A stretch of DNA of 64,000 nt from Flavobacteriales bacterium. GTDB lineage: Bacteria > Bacteroidota > Bacteroidia > Flavobacteriales > Schleiferiaceae. The position numbers and the translations under genes are program-made. The notes below the pieces were generated by a model, which searched no databases, was not told where the DNA came from, and saw nothing but the letters and a program-made list of their open reading frames with translations. This document shows positions 1-9,403 of this stretch, piece after piece. Location: assembly GCA_017795025.1 (NCBI GenBank), contig CP051243.1:868001-932000 (forward strand). The letters are read 5' to 3'. Within the stretch, counting starts at the first letter, position 1; the number at the start of each line of letters is the position of its first letter.

Positions 1-3000
1 CACAATAGCATCATCATCTATAAACCAGTAGCTAGTGCCATTTAGATTGTCTTTCAATCCTATTCTTTGAGGAAGGGCAAATAGGACAAATCGCTCTGGC
101 AGGTTGCTGACTTGGTGATGGAAACGGTAGACTCCTTTATCGAGTAAATGAAATTGATCGAGGAGTTTATCCTCTAATAAGCAGGTATAAGCTTGGGTCG
201 CATCTGCCGAAAGGCGGATAGAATAGAAGCCCGTTTTTGAAGCTTCAAATCCAATTTTAAGACCCTGACTTAAAGCACTTTCAGGAAGACTGTTAATGGC
301 TACAGGCTTATCTATGGCGAGACTGTAGAAATTTAAATGTTCGGCTGCATTCTTAAGTTTAGCAGCATCCCATTCTTCTTCAAATTGAATTTGGGCGCGA
401 GAGTCTACTAGTATATGTAAGGCATCTTTTTGGGAACCTTTTTCACTTACTACGCTCAAGCTAAATTGTTGCTTACCTTTTTTCTGTACCACTTGTTGAT
501 GACTTAAACTGCGTTGATTAGGGTCGAAGCTGAAGCCATTTAAAGATTGCGCAGAATCGGTGCGAATAAAAAAGCCTTGAAGCGGTGCCAAATAACGCGC
601 TTCGAGATCGCCAATATCAAGTTGGGTATTGTATTGCTTATAAGTAGTGCCATTCCAAACGTACACGGTTTTATAGCTACCCGGAATACTTTGCCCTTGC
701 ATATCGTAAACGGCATGGTAGGGGTTAGCAAGGAAGTTCCAACCGTCATTGATTTGCGAAACATAGGTGTTAAACTGGGGCTGACTGGTGTAGGAAAGGT
801 TTAAATGGAACAGACTATCGGCTGCTCTCAAATCACCACTCACATCAATGGTGGCAGGGAAATCATCGACCAAGAAATTCCCAAAGGCATTTTCACCGGC
901 CGCTACCGCATAGCCAATACCGGGCTCTAAAAAGGAAGCGGTATCACTTGGACATTCCCATTGACCGGAGCTCGCATTCCAAAAGTAGATGCTTCCGCCA
1001 TTAGCGCCTGCATTGATAAAGGTTTGCGGATTGGCTAGATCGCGAACTTTAGTGCGAACAGGAACTCCTAAATGAAACCAACGAATGCTAGTATCTGCCG
1101 CACGTAAAACCCCTTCTTGCCTGATTATACCTCCTCCGGTAATTTCGCCTTGGATTAAACGGGCGTAGCTGCCATTGGTATCGGCTTCGAGGATAATGCT
1201 TCCTGAGTTCTCGAGTAGTGAATCTACCCTTAAACCAGCATTGGCCCGTATGCGCATCTGTGCATCGCGGTGCAATACAAAGTCTTGGACCTCCACACTC
1301 GCGTCAATAATAGGATGGTTGTTTTGAGGAGAAACAAATACCTTACTGCTGCGTGTGGGCACTTTGGTATCACTCCAATTAAGCGGGTTATTCCATTGGC
1401 TGCCGGCCGCACCAGTCCAAGCCACTCCATCAAACTCATAGCAGCCCTGGTCCGGATTTAATGGGGGGCGGTCTCTTCCCAGTCGATCTTGGATGTTGGC
1501 AAGGCCTATACCTTGACCATTGGCGGCAGGATTCATCGGCAAGAGATGATCATTCCCAATAAATTGTGGGTCAAGGAATAGTGAATTGGCATCTTTACTA
1601 CTAGCCGTTTGAAAGGCTGCTAAATCAGCAATATTCACCGCGGCATTAAACCCACTCTGGGTTTGAAAAGGACTTGCTGAGGAGGAGTAAAAAAGATTGT
1701 AATCGGAATCGGCAAAACTTTGATTCACATCCGCACGGCTGGTATAGAAACATACTCCATTGGGATTAACGATGATATTATTTCGAGCCTGCCAAGTATT
1801 GGGAGCGTAAAAGTTTTGCAGACCTACAAAGTTGCTGTTGTTTCCTAAAACATTGATGCTGTTGTAGTAAAGGCTTACAAATCCGCAGCTTACTGATATT
1901 CCGGCGCCATAGCCGAAGGATGAATTAACCGAAACTTCATTGTTCCAAATTTTAGCTGGTTGGTTGCTGTTTCCTGCACTAAAACTGGCGCTATAGATGG
2001 CATTGATGCAGTTCGCCGTGCTATTAATAATTTGATTGTTCGCAATGGTGAAAGGATACCCTGAGCTAACTATTCCATTAAAATTACCTCCTGCGGGTCC
2101 TAAAATAAGATTATTGAGCACCTGTATTTCGGAACCATTATTAAGATCTATGGCTGTCCCGGTTTGACCCTCAAATTCATTAAAAGCAACTTTAATCCTG
2201 CTACCTGCTGCGTCTATGCCATGGCTTCCATTCGTAAATCTGTTGTGGCGAATTTTAGCATCATCACAATCGTTACAGGTAAGAAGAGCGTAGCGTGCCT
2301 TAATGGCATTAGTGTTATTCGGTGCATTGCTGAGACCGGAGACTTGACAGGAGTCGAGCTCGAAGCGCGGACAACTTCCATCCATCCAAAAAACACGACC
2401 GTAATTCGCTTGAGTATTAGTAAACTCTAGGTCTACAAAGCGCAAGTTTGCAGTACTGCTAATGTGGAGTACATAATTAGAGTCGGCATGGGAAGGCGAA
2501 TAGCTAAGTTCAGCTCCTGAGCCATTACCCAAAAAGCTCACTTGGAATTGATTCATTCCTTCGTAAGTGCCAAATTCCAGTTGCTCAACATAGCTACCCT
2601 TACCCACATAAAAGTTCACATCGCAAACTATTCCCCTGCGATGAATATCACGCACCGCCGCCTCAAAGCTGCCGTAATCGGCATTTATACTTTGACCGAT
2701 GGTGTAATTTCCGCACATGGGTAAAGGAGCCTCTTCCACTACAGTATCAACTTTGCTTAAGTAGGCATCAAAGATTTGATAGAGACCTCCACGACGATCG
2801 GCAGTTCGAATACTTTCGTCGAGTGCCGTTTGGATGGTGCGAAAAACAAAACGTATCGATTTACCATCAATATCTGCAAGGAGGGAATCCTTAATGCTTA
2901 AGGCGCTTGGGTCTGTGATATTTGGATACGGGATAAGAGGACAAGGGTCGCTAAAACCACCAATGCTATCAAATAAATATCCATACCTATTGTAGGCAAT

Positions 3001-4740
3001 GTGGAGGTCGAAATCGGGCATACGACCTTTAAAAATCACCTGGTTGTTTATTAGAATTTCATAAAAAGATTCAGCTCGCACATCATTAGGTCGAACCGTA
3101 AACCACTCTTCGTAATGACGAACTTCCTTTTCATTCTGATAAGACCAATTTTCGTCCCGAACATCATCTTCTAGACCAATGGCTCCAAAGCGAAGTTCTA
3201 TATCCTCAAAGCTTAATCCAGCGGCGCTAAGGGCAGCGGCAGTTGCGGAAAATCCTTGATAAGCACCAGTTCCCTTGATACCCGCATTAACATTGGGTTT
3301 AAGGTTCTCATAATCACTACTAGCTAAATAATAGTAGGCCGTATCTATAGAAATAATTGGCCAGTTTCCCGGTACTACATGACCCCTGTTCTGAGGTTCT
3401 AAAGCATTATTGGTCTGGGTATTAAAGCCCACAGCGCCATACTTCTTATTTCCCAAACCTTCAATTCCGATATAGGAACCGACCGGATTTAGGGAATCAT
3501 AGTACCAGCGTTCTATACCGTGCTCACAACTAATCCAGATTTCATTTTCGTAGAAGGTCATTGCCTGGTAACGCGATGGAGCGAGGGTACCATTATTATT
3601 GTACTGTATGGCGGATTGCTTAAATCCAAATAAATGGTATGTGGCGGGGTCCCCATTATAGGTGGTTGGTACCTGATACATCGCTTTATAAGCGTTTACC
3701 TCAGCTCCGTTTATCCCTAAAGTCCATAAAGCTGTATCCGGATCGAGATAAAGCTTACGGGTAAAATCCGGCAAGTTGGTGTAGATATGGTCGAAGGTGT
3801 AGCCTGGGTGGGACCAACCACGCACAAAATCGGCAATCTGATGGAGTTGATGCAAGGACCAATTACTGTTATCAATATAATACAAACCACCTCCATCAGA
3901 ACTCACATAAACTCGGTTTTGACCATCTCTTAAAGCGCGAATATTTGCAGGAGCATAGTAAGCTTGAGTGGCATTGTACCAAGGGGCATCCAAATGAGAC
4001 CAATACTCCCAAACATTGGTTAGTGGGGTGTACACGCGTAAGAGGGACCTATCATTTGTGAGGTTAGTGATATGCCCGGTAAGCAAAAGAATTCGATTAT
4101 TGGCATCATAGTCAAGCTCAAATACTCTTTTACTTGTGTGCGGATTACCATGCGCGCCAAAATTTACCACCGGAGGATTAAAAGTGCTAAACTGACCATT
4201 GTTGGCATCGAGTTTAATTAGTCCTTCCTCACAACCAAACCAAATATGACCATAGCCGTCTTCTACCATAGTATGAACCGCACCTTTATTTGGAAAGTTG
4301 TTTAACGAGATATGCCGGGCACTAAAAACACCATTATGATAGATCAGCAGCGGCGGGGCATTATTCATGTCAGAAGTATTTCCCGCTTTCGGTAGAAACC
4401 AGATACTGCCACTACTGGTCTGATAAATTTTATTAACGCTAAAAGAGCTCCATTGGTAAGCAGAGCCCCCCACGGTTATTACCGGAAGTCCCGTATTTGT
4501 AAAAGGATAATCCCAGTTTCCATTGGGCAAGCGCCGACTTATGGGCTTACCATTTAAACTTGGACTACTAAAAAACTGGTGGCCTACCCATAAAGTGCCA
4601 TCAGACTCCATCAATATATCGCTACATCCATTATTGCCGAGGCCATTGGCCGTAGTGAAGGTTTCAAGGGCATTATGTTGGCCCCAAAGAATGCTTACGT
4701 TTATAAGAATCAGCAGTTTTAGGATACTAAACTTATTCAT
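1..4740 (-). CDS. Giant secreted surface protein, propeller plus beta-helix (3' end outside window)
   Basis: The frame starts at ATG 4740 and stays open for 1580 codons to the window edge; I read it in stretches and saw no stop. It begins with a signal peptide (hydrophobic run ending ILWGQ). Residues up to about 400 hold propeller-like repeats such as TLWVG and GSIWF, as in two-component-regulator propellers. From about residue 670 the text YTIGQSINADYGSFEAAV opens a right-handed beta-helix region with many N-rich turns (NNEV, NNIIV, NNQI) and a NPLNW repeat module. The fragment resembles extracellular T9SS cargo, in which a sorting domain would be expected beyond the left edge. Function unknown; adhesion or polysaccharide contact is inference. 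The small plus-strand frames opposite it look like shadows. Confidence 0.85.
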   Translation of the reverse strand, partial: MNKFSILKLLILINVSILWGQHNALETFTTANGLGNNGCSDILMESDGTLWVGHQFFSSPSLNGKPISRRLPNGNWDYPFTNTGLPVITVGGSAYQWSSFSVNKIYQTSSGSIWFLPKAGNTSDMNNAPPLLIYHNGVFSARHISLNNFPNKGAVHTMVEDGYGHIWFGCEEGLIKLDANNGQFSTFNPPVVNFGAHGNPHTSKRVFELDYDANNRILLLTGHITNLTNDRSLLRVYTPLTNVWEYWSHLDAPWYNATQAYYAPANIRALRDGQNRVYVSSDGGGLYYIDNSNWSLHQLHQIADFVRGWSHPGYTFDHIYTNLPDFTRKLYLDPDTALWTLGINGAEVNAYKAMYQVPTTYNGDPATYHLFGFKQSAIQYNNNGTLAPSRYQAMTFYENEIWISCEHGIERWYYDSLNPVGSYIGIEGLGNKKYGAVGFNTQTNNALEPQNRGHVVPGNWPIISIDTAYYYLASSDYENLKPNVNAGIKGTGAYQGFSATAAALSAAGLSFEDIELRFGAIGLEDDVRDENWSYQNEKEVRHYEEWFTVRPNDVRAESFYEILINNQVIFKGRMPDFDLHIAYNRYGYLFDSIGGFSDPCPLIPYPNITDPSALSIKDSLLADIDGKSIRFVFRTIQTALDESIRTADRRGGLYQIFDAYLSKVDTVVEEAPLPMCGNYTIGQSINADYGSFEAAVRDIHRRGIVCDVNFYVGKGSYVEQLEFGTYEGMNQFQVSFLGNGSGAELSYSPSHADSNYVLHISSTANLRFVDLEFTNTQANYGRVFWMDGSCPRFELDSCQVSGLSNAPNNTNAIKARYALLTCNDCDDAKIRHNRFTNGSHGIDAAGSRIKVAFNEFEGQTGTAIDLNNGSEIQVLNNLILGPAGGNFNGIVSSGYPFTIANNQIINSTANCINAIYSASFSAGNSNQPAKIWNNEVSVNSSFGYGAGISVSCGFVSLYYNSINVLGNNSNFVGLQNFYAPNTWQARNNIIVNPNGVCFYTSRADVNQSFADSDYNLFYSSSASPFQTQSGFNAAVNIADLAAFQTASSKDANSLFLDPQFIGNDHLLPMNPAANGQGIGLANIQDRLGRDRPPLNPDQGCYEFDGVAWTGAAGSQWNNPLNWSDTKVPTRSSKVFVSPQNNHPIIDASVEVQDFVLHRDAQMRIRANAGLRVDSLLENSGSIILEADTNGSYARLIQGEITGGGIIRQEGVLRAADTSIRWFHLGVPVRTKVRDLANPQTFINAGANGGSIYFWNASSGQWECPSDTASFLEPGIGYAVAAGENAFGNFLVDDFPATIDVSGDLRAADSLFHLNLSYTSQPQFNTYVSQINDGWNFLANPYHAVYDMQGQSIPGSYKTVYVWNGTTYKQYNTQLDIGDLEARYLAPLQGFFIRTDSAQSLNGFSFDPNQRSLSHQQVVQKKGKQQFSLSVVSEKGSQKDALHILVDSRAQIQFEEEWDAAKLKNAAEHLNFYSLAIDKPVAINSLPESALSQGLKIGFEASKTGFYSIRLSADATQAYTCLLEDKLLDQFHLLDKGVYRFHHQVSNLPERFVLFALPQRIGLKDNLNGTSYWFIDDDAIV

Positions 4741-4920
4741 AGTGGGTTGATTTACAGTCCAAAACAACTAATCCTACCCCTGTGATTTCAGACAGTTTAG
4801 AAAGTGGTTTTACTTTTTTAGAATTCGGTTGGCCTTCGAAAGAATTTGGTATTCGACTAAGATTGCTGTCCGAAAGAGATTTTCTTTGCTGTGCTAATTG
4901 AAGGCTACCCCTCAGCAGAG

Positions 4921-5817
4921 ATGTTCCAAATCTTGAAAAGATTATTCCGTACCAAAGTTTTACATGCCATTGTGCTTGGGCAGATAATAATTAATATCCC
5001 CATTCTCCTCTTTCACTTTGGAGGAATCCCCTTTATAATCGAACTACAGCTAGCTTGGTATTGGAAGTTACTTTTGGTACTACTGCAGCTGGGTATTGGT
5101 TTTGTAATTTCTCTTCGCTATTGGCAGTTTATGATTACCCGCTGGCGTTTAAAGGCCTTTTCTATGGTAAAGCAAGACGATTGGTTACTGCTAAAAGATT
5201 GGGCAAAACGCAGCTATTTATTGCATGAAGATGGCTCAGCTTGGGATGATTTGGAGAGAAGAACCGCTGGGGAGCATGAGGTCCTATCGGAAATAGAGGA
5301 GCTTTTACAACATTTTGAGATTATGGAGCTCGACAAGTTAAACCTTGAGTTTCCTTGGCGAATAGAATATCGAATTAAAAAGGGGGATGCCATTTTGGAA
5401 CTCAGCCTGCGTCTTCTTTTTGGTGTTTTTGGTATCTACATGTGCTTTCAAGAACAATGGTTTTTAGGTCCCCTCATTTTACTTGTTATCCTGATCCTCG
5501 GCAATAAACCGGCTTTTTATAAATATGCCTTCTCGCGCCAAGCGGTCTTAGGCCTCAGTGAAAATGGCTTCGATTTATTACTTCCTCACAAGATTTATAT
5601 CCCCTGGTCGGAAGTGGTAGAGATCCAATTCCACTTTCAAAACCCCGAAATAGAAATTCATTTTTATCAATCTGGTAAAAGGTCGAAAGTCAATATTAAA
5701 CTGGGAACTTATGCCATTCCAGCACCGCGAGATTTTTTACGCTTAGTTCAGGTGTATTGGTATCGTTACTCCAATTACGCCGATAAACTAAGGCAAGAGT
5801 CTGCTTCCTCAAATTAG
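4921..5817 (+). CDS. Membrane protein with YcxB/PH-like C-terminal domain
   Basis: The product is about 298 residues. I start it at ATG 4921 (MFQILKRLF), not at the in-frame GTG 4891, because the hydrophobic segments follow the ATG directly. Two membrane segments lie at about residues 13-32 and 42-62. A charged cytoplasmic stretch follows, then another hydrophobic pair near 160-195. The C-terminus (LSENGFDLLLPHKIYIPWSEVVEI onward) resembles the YcxB-type PH-like fold, where a Trp in a PWSEV context is common. The role is unknown. It lies 44 bases before a three-gene cluster on the same strand and may be cotranscribed with it. Confidence 0.65.
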   Translation: MFQILKRLFRTKVLHAIVLGQIIINIPILLFHFGGIPFIIELQLAWYWKLLLVLLQLGIGFVISLRYWQFMITRWRLKAFSMVKQDDWLLLKDWAKRSYLLHEDGSAWDDLERRTAGEHEVLSEIEELLQHFEIMELDKLNLEFPWRIEYRIKKGDAILELSLRLLFGVFGIYMCFQEQWFLGPLILLVILILGNKPAFYKYAFSRQAVLGLSENGFDLLLPHKIYIPWSEVVEIQFHFQNPEIEIHFYQSGKRSKVNIKLGTYAIPAPRDFLRLVQVYWYRYSNYADKLRQESASSN

Positions 5818-5861
5818 CTCTTGCCTAGTGTTGCAGGACCAAGCCTTTCGTAACTTGCAGT

Positions 5862-6311
5862 ATGAAACTTGCTAAATCATCCCAAGATTTTAAGAAGTCC
5901 AAAGAAGCCAAAGTTTGGCTAAAACTGGAAGCCTTGCTGGCCGAAATCGAAAACCGAGATCTAACCGAAAGTCTTCGGACAGAGCTTAATGGAATAATAA
6001 ACAGCTTAAACGACCATTTCCCATCGGAAAAGGAACAGGTTAAAGCGGCGCAAAAATCGTATCATTATCTATTAAAACAGCTGGAAAAGGAAATGAATTT
6101 AGTGGCTAAGAATCATCACCGTACGCGATGGTTGGCTTTGGGGATGACCGTCTTCGGAATCCCCATCGGTATCGCCCTTTCATCTTCCTTGCAAAACATG
6201 AGCTTTATTGGAATTGGTTTACCGATTGGCCTCGCGGTAGGAATTGCCGTGGGAAGTAATCTCGATCAGCAAGCGGCTAAGGAAAATCGGCAATTAAATA
6301 TTGATCTATGA
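5862..6311 (+). CDS. Hypothetical two-helix membrane protein
   Basis: This encodes 149 residues that I do not recognise. The first 85 residues are charged and helical (KSKEAKVW, EKEQVKAAQKSYHYLLKQLEKEMNL) and look like a soluble coiled or bundled domain. Two hydrophobic, glycine-rich segments follow at about 90-110 and 113-132 (GIGLPIGLAVGIAVGSN), then a short charged tail. Its stop overlaps the start of the next gene in ATGA, so the two are very probably translationally coupled. Function cannot be assigned. Confidence 0.7.
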   Translation: MKLAKSSQDFKKSKEAKVWLKLEALLAEIENRDLTESLRTELNGIINSLNDHFPSEKEQVKAAQKSYHYLLKQLEKEMNLVAKNHHRTRWLALGMTVFGIPIGIALSSSLQNMSFIGIGLPIGLAVGIAVGSNLDQQAAKENRQLNIDL

Positions 6312-7060
6312 GGTTACTTGTTTTTCTTTTAATGTCTATTTTTTTGGGAGCCTGCACCCCTAATAAGGGAGCACAGCAGACCTCGACAGAGCCTGTTTCG
6401 AGTAAAACGGAAAGCCTGACCTTCAGCTCAATAGAGCGCACAAAAGCCATGCGGCGCGTTATGTGGCAGGGAGAGTTGGCTGCCGCCATTCGTTTCGACA
6501 CTGTGCTAAACAAAAAGGAGCATTACTATGGACTAGGCCCTTTGGAGGGTTTGCAAGGAGAGCTTTTGATCCTAAACGATACGCTGTACAAATCCACCTT
6601 CCTAAGCGCGGATAGTATGAAGGTGGAAATAGCCCCGGAAAGTGGAGCGCCATTTTTCGTTGGCAGTCGGGTAGCAACTTGGAAGGCAATTGAACTATCC
6701 GACTCTGTGCTTGGCATTAAAGACCTTGAACAGTTTTTACTGGCGCGCTTCGACTCAAGCGCTCGTTTTGCCTTTCGGCTGAGGGGAAGTATTGCTTATG
6801 CCGAAATTCATTTGCAAAACTTGCCAAATGGCGCCGTAGTGCGATCACCAGAACAAGCACACGCTGGACAAAGGACTTACCATCTGCATGAGCAGAATGC
6901 AGAAATCCTTGGCTTTTTTAGCACCCAAGATCAGGGCGTTTTTACCCATCATGATTCCTTCTTACACCTTCATTTAATTTCCGAAAACCGAAATTGGATG
7001 GGGCATCTCGATTCTTTAAGAATTAAAAAAATGCATTTGGAAATAGGTCTTAGTCCTTGA
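6308..7060 (+). CDS. Predicted lipoprotein, function unknown
   Basis: The product is 250 residues with a type II signal peptide: hydrophobic LLVFLLMSIFLGAC and lipobox Cys16. The mature part has no motif I recognise. It contains alternating beta-prone segments and a repeated LDSLRIKKMHLEI-type end that suggests an all-beta domain. A CHRD-like feature is possible (HLQNLPNGAVV and FLHLHLISEN are compatible), but this is weak. It overlaps the upstream membrane protein gene by four bases. Confidence 0.7.
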   Translation: MRLLVFLLMSIFLGACTPNKGAQQTSTEPVSSKTESLTFSSIERTKAMRRVMWQGELAAAIRFDTVLNKKEHYYGLGPLEGLQGELLILNDTLYKSTFLSADSMKVEIAPESGAPFFVGSRVATWKAIELSDSVLGIKDLEQFLLARFDSSARFAFRLRGSIAYAEIHLQNLPNGAVVRSPEQAHAGQRTYHLHEQNAEILGFFSTQDQGVFTHHDSFLHLHLISENRNWMGHLDSLRIKKMHLEIGLSP

Positions 7061-7092
7061 TTATTAGTATCTTCAGCTGTGATTTAATTGGG

Positions 7093-7494
7093 ATGAAAGA
7101 GGAAATTGATCTAAAAATCATTTTGCCTGTCAGCGTGAAGAGTCTATACGAGGCTTGGCTCGACAGTGATTTACATTCTGCCATGACTGGTGCACTAGCC
7201 TCCGTAAGCAATACCCAAGGTGCAGCCTTTAGTGCCTGGGATAATTACATTCATGGACGCAATCTCGAATTGCTCCCGCATAAAAAGATTGTGCAATCTT
7301 GGCGTACCTCCGATTTTAAACAAGGAGAACCCGATTCATTCTTAGAGTTGAGCTTTAAGCCTGTTCCTGCTGGCACCGAGCTTCACTTGTTGCATAAAGA
7401 GCTACCGGCTGGGAGTCGAGCGCAGTATTTACAAGGATGGCAAGATTTCTACTTCAAGCCTATGCAAGCTTTTTTTGAGGTAGGAGGGGAATAG
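7093..7494 (+). CDS. AHSA1/SRPBCC-family protein
   Basis: This encodes 133 residues of the START-like (SRPBCC) fold, AHSA1 branch, a family that binds hydrophobic ligands or is related to the Hsp90 activator Aha1. Diagnostic stretches are FSAWDNYIHGRNLEL, KIVQSWRTSDF and LHKELP, followed by the C-terminal helix GWQDFYFKPMQAFF. I chose ATG 7093. The in-frame TTG at 7057 would add 12 residues that do not resemble the family and would overlap the preceding stop. No signal peptide is visible, so it is probably cytoplasmic. The ligand is unknown. Confidence 0.8.
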   Translation: MKEEIDLKIILPVSVKSLYEAWLDSDLHSAMTGALASVSNTQGAAFSAWDNYIHGRNLELLPHKKIVQSWRTSDFKQGEPDSFLELSFKPVPAGTELHLLHKELPAGSRAQYLQGWQDFYFKPMQAFFEVGGE

Positions 7495-7502
7495 TATACG
7501 CC

Positions 7503-8078
7503 TCAATACCCAAGGATCCTTTTCAATCTTCTCATATTTGAGGACCTTCCGAAATTTTCGGTACGCTGCTGATTTCCTAAGAAGAAGTGTTCGTTGCATT
7601 GAAAGCAAAGCTTTGCCAAACCATTGATTTCACCTCTTTTTTTAAAGATGAGAATGTCGCGATAAATGGGTTCGCAAGCCGCTGCCCAAAGACTGTCGTT
7701 TTCAGGACTATAGGCGAAAATCTCATTTAATTCAGGATATAGCTCGCTTCTCAGTCTCATGGCTTTATAGCCATAATCACTTGGCCTGTAGCCACTTTGC
7801 CAGGCGCTTAGGGTAGAAGGAGCGTCTTTAAGGAGAATAGTAGCCAACTTGGCTAGGCTATCATTCTTCCTCGAGTTATAGTGTTGGTATAAGGTGAATA
7901 CGGCTGTATCGCTTGGCTCATAATGGTAATGTATGACCTCATCAAAATCGAAATAGCTCTTGGAAGCGGAAGTACAGGAATTTAGAAGGCCTAAGCAGAG
8001 CATCAGCAGGCTTCCTAAAATGAAATGTTCTCTCAATTCACCTAAACCAAGTTTATGCATGGGCTGCGGCTGTTTCAT
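7503..8078 (-). CDS. Predicted lipoprotein, function unknown
   Basis: The product is up to 191 residues. The N-terminus reads MKQPQP... then a hydrophobic run ending LGLLNSC, a plausible lipobox at Cys35 (Cys29 if translation starts at the second Met, 8060). The rest is helical, with a Cys pair (LAKLCFQCNEHFF) near the C-terminus. It is short of family signatures. It converges on the AHSA1-like gene and leaves only eight bases between the stops. Its promoter would share the 8079-8180 gap with the gene at 8181. Confidence 0.6.
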   Translation of the reverse strand: MKQPQPMHKLGLGELREHFILGSLLMLCLGLLNSCTSASKSYFDFDEVIHYHYEPSDTAVFTLYQHYNSRKNDSLAKLATILLKDAPSTLSAWQSGYRPSDYGYKAMRLRSELYPELNEIFAYSPENDSLWAAACEPIYRDILIFKKRGEINGLAKLCFQCNEHFFLGNQQRTENFGRSSNMRRLKRILGY

Positions 8079-8180
8079 GACAAGGGTTATGAATCATCTT
8101 GGCTTAGGTGGTACCCTAGGCTCATTGCTCTAAAATAATTAAATTCCAAGCGAAGTAAATCAAACCTTAAAACTTAAAGT

Positions 8181-8720
8181 ATGGATAGCGCCTTAAAAAC
8201 GATGATTGCCAATATGCCTGAAAAAACGGGGAAGTCTTTAGAAGATTGGCATAAGGTTCTTAGCAAGCAGGGATTTGAGAAACATGGACAGGCGGTTAAG
8301 TTTTTAAAGGCTGAGCATGCAGTTAGTCATGGTTTTGCGAATACGATTGTGGCGCTTTTCTTTCAAAAAGACAGTTCGGCCGAGGATTTGGTGGAGGCGC
8401 AATACAAGGGCAAGGAGAGCCTGTATCCCATTTATTTGGCCCTAATTGATTTTGTAAAAACGCTAGGTGCCGAGGTGAATATTGTGCCCAAAAAAACCAG
8501 TGTGAGTATTGTTCGTAAGCGGCAGTTTATTTTAATAAAACCTGCGACCAAATCTCGACTAGACTTAGGTTTTAAGTTTAACAATCGACCCAATGGAGAG
8601 CGTTTAGGCGATTCGGGTCCTTTTGGTACCATGTGCAGTCATCGCGTTATTTTGCAAGGCCTCGAAGAAGTAGATGATGAACTAAAAACCTGGATAAGAG
8701 AAGCATTTGAAGAGGCCTAA
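8181..8720 (+). CDS. DUF4287 / DUF5655 domain protein
   Basis: This encodes 179 residues. The first 60 (MIANMPEKTGKSLEDWHKVL ... KAEHAVSHGFANTIVA) match the DUF4287 pattern, which recognisably carries a TGKSLEDW motif and an HGxAN helix. The remainder (VKTLGAEVNIVPKKTSVSIVRKRQFILIKP ... GFKFNNRP) matches DUF5655, a small domain often found alone or fused to DUF4287. No catalytic role is established for either. There is no signal peptide, so it is cytoplasmic. It stands alone between two minus-strand lipoprotein genes. Confidence 0.8.
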   Translation: MDSALKTMIANMPEKTGKSLEDWHKVLSKQGFEKHGQAVKFLKAEHAVSHGFANTIVALFFQKDSSAEDLVEAQYKGKESLYPIYLALIDFVKTLGAEVNIVPKKTSVSIVRKRQFILIKPATKSRLDLGFKFNNRPNGERLGDSGPFGTMCSHRVILQGLEEVDDELKTWIREAFEEA

Positions 8721-8755
8721 GCGCCTTTGTTTAGAGAGCTTATTTTCGGGCCAAA

Positions 8756-9403
8756 TCAATAACCACTTTTAAGCAAGTTCTGCGCTTCGTAGCGCAAAAT
8801 CTTTTGAAAGTATTTTATCTCCAAAAGGCTATCAGGATTAGCTAGGCTTTGATTCAGCGCGCTACATCGTTGCATTAGACTATCTTCTGGAAAGCGGAAA
8901 TACATCTCATAAACGCTAAACTCGGCCCATTTACGAATGACGAGACTGTCTTTATTGGACAAATAGGAGCGGAACACCTCGGGTTGATTAGAAATGAACG
9001 CCAAGCAATAGCGCCCCATCACTTCCGATAATGCTCCATCAGCTTGATCCAAAATTCGATCAAAAACCCTGAGGTAAAAGTCGAGCTGATTCCCTTCAAT
9101 ATATTTTAAAGTGTCTAAAAGGCGAAAGGTTACCTTATTGTCCAAAGGCTTTAAATCACCACTTAATATCAACTTCCCTAAGCTATCTGAGCTCAGGTCA
9201 TTGAGGTAGTAATAATGATTAGGGTCGCGAAGGCTGTCTAGAGGCACATCCTTAAGATCTCGCTCGTCTTCCACTATGGTCGGTTCTAATGAATTTTCTT
9301 GGCTCGGCTTTTCTATTTTTCGGGACGTATCCGCCGGCGAAGGATGATTAGTCTGGCAAGCAATAAAGAAGCTAAGAACTAAAATGAGTTTCAGGTACTT
9401 CAT
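8756..9403 (-). CDS. Predicted lipoprotein, function unknown
   Basis: The product is 215 residues. A clear lipoprotein signal peptide ends SFFIAC (Cys16). A low-complexity Ser/Pro/Glu linker follows, then a helical domain with repeated aspartate-rich turns (DLKDVPLDSLRDP, DLSSDSLGKLILSGD). No family is recognised. The start codon overlaps the stop of the upstream T9SS gene in ATGA, so the pair is cotranscribed. This raises the possibility that the lipoprotein works with, or anchors, the secreted partner. Confidence 0.7.
   Translation of the reverse strand: MKYLKLILVLSFFIACQTNHPSPADTSRKIEKPSQENSLEPTIVEDERDLKDVPLDSLRDPNHYYYLNDLSSDSLGKLILSGDLKPLDNKVTFRLLDTLKYIEGNQLDFYLRVFDRILDQADGALSEVMGRYCLAFISNQPEVFRSYLSNKDSLVIRKWAEFSVYEMYFRFPEDSLMQRCSALNQSLANPDSLLEIKYFQKILRYEAQNLLKSGY

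Noticed and set aside
547-2724. Several plus-strand frames of 60-88 codons
   Set aside because: They are opposite the giant minus-strand gene, which stays open through this region; none shows a signal or family motif.
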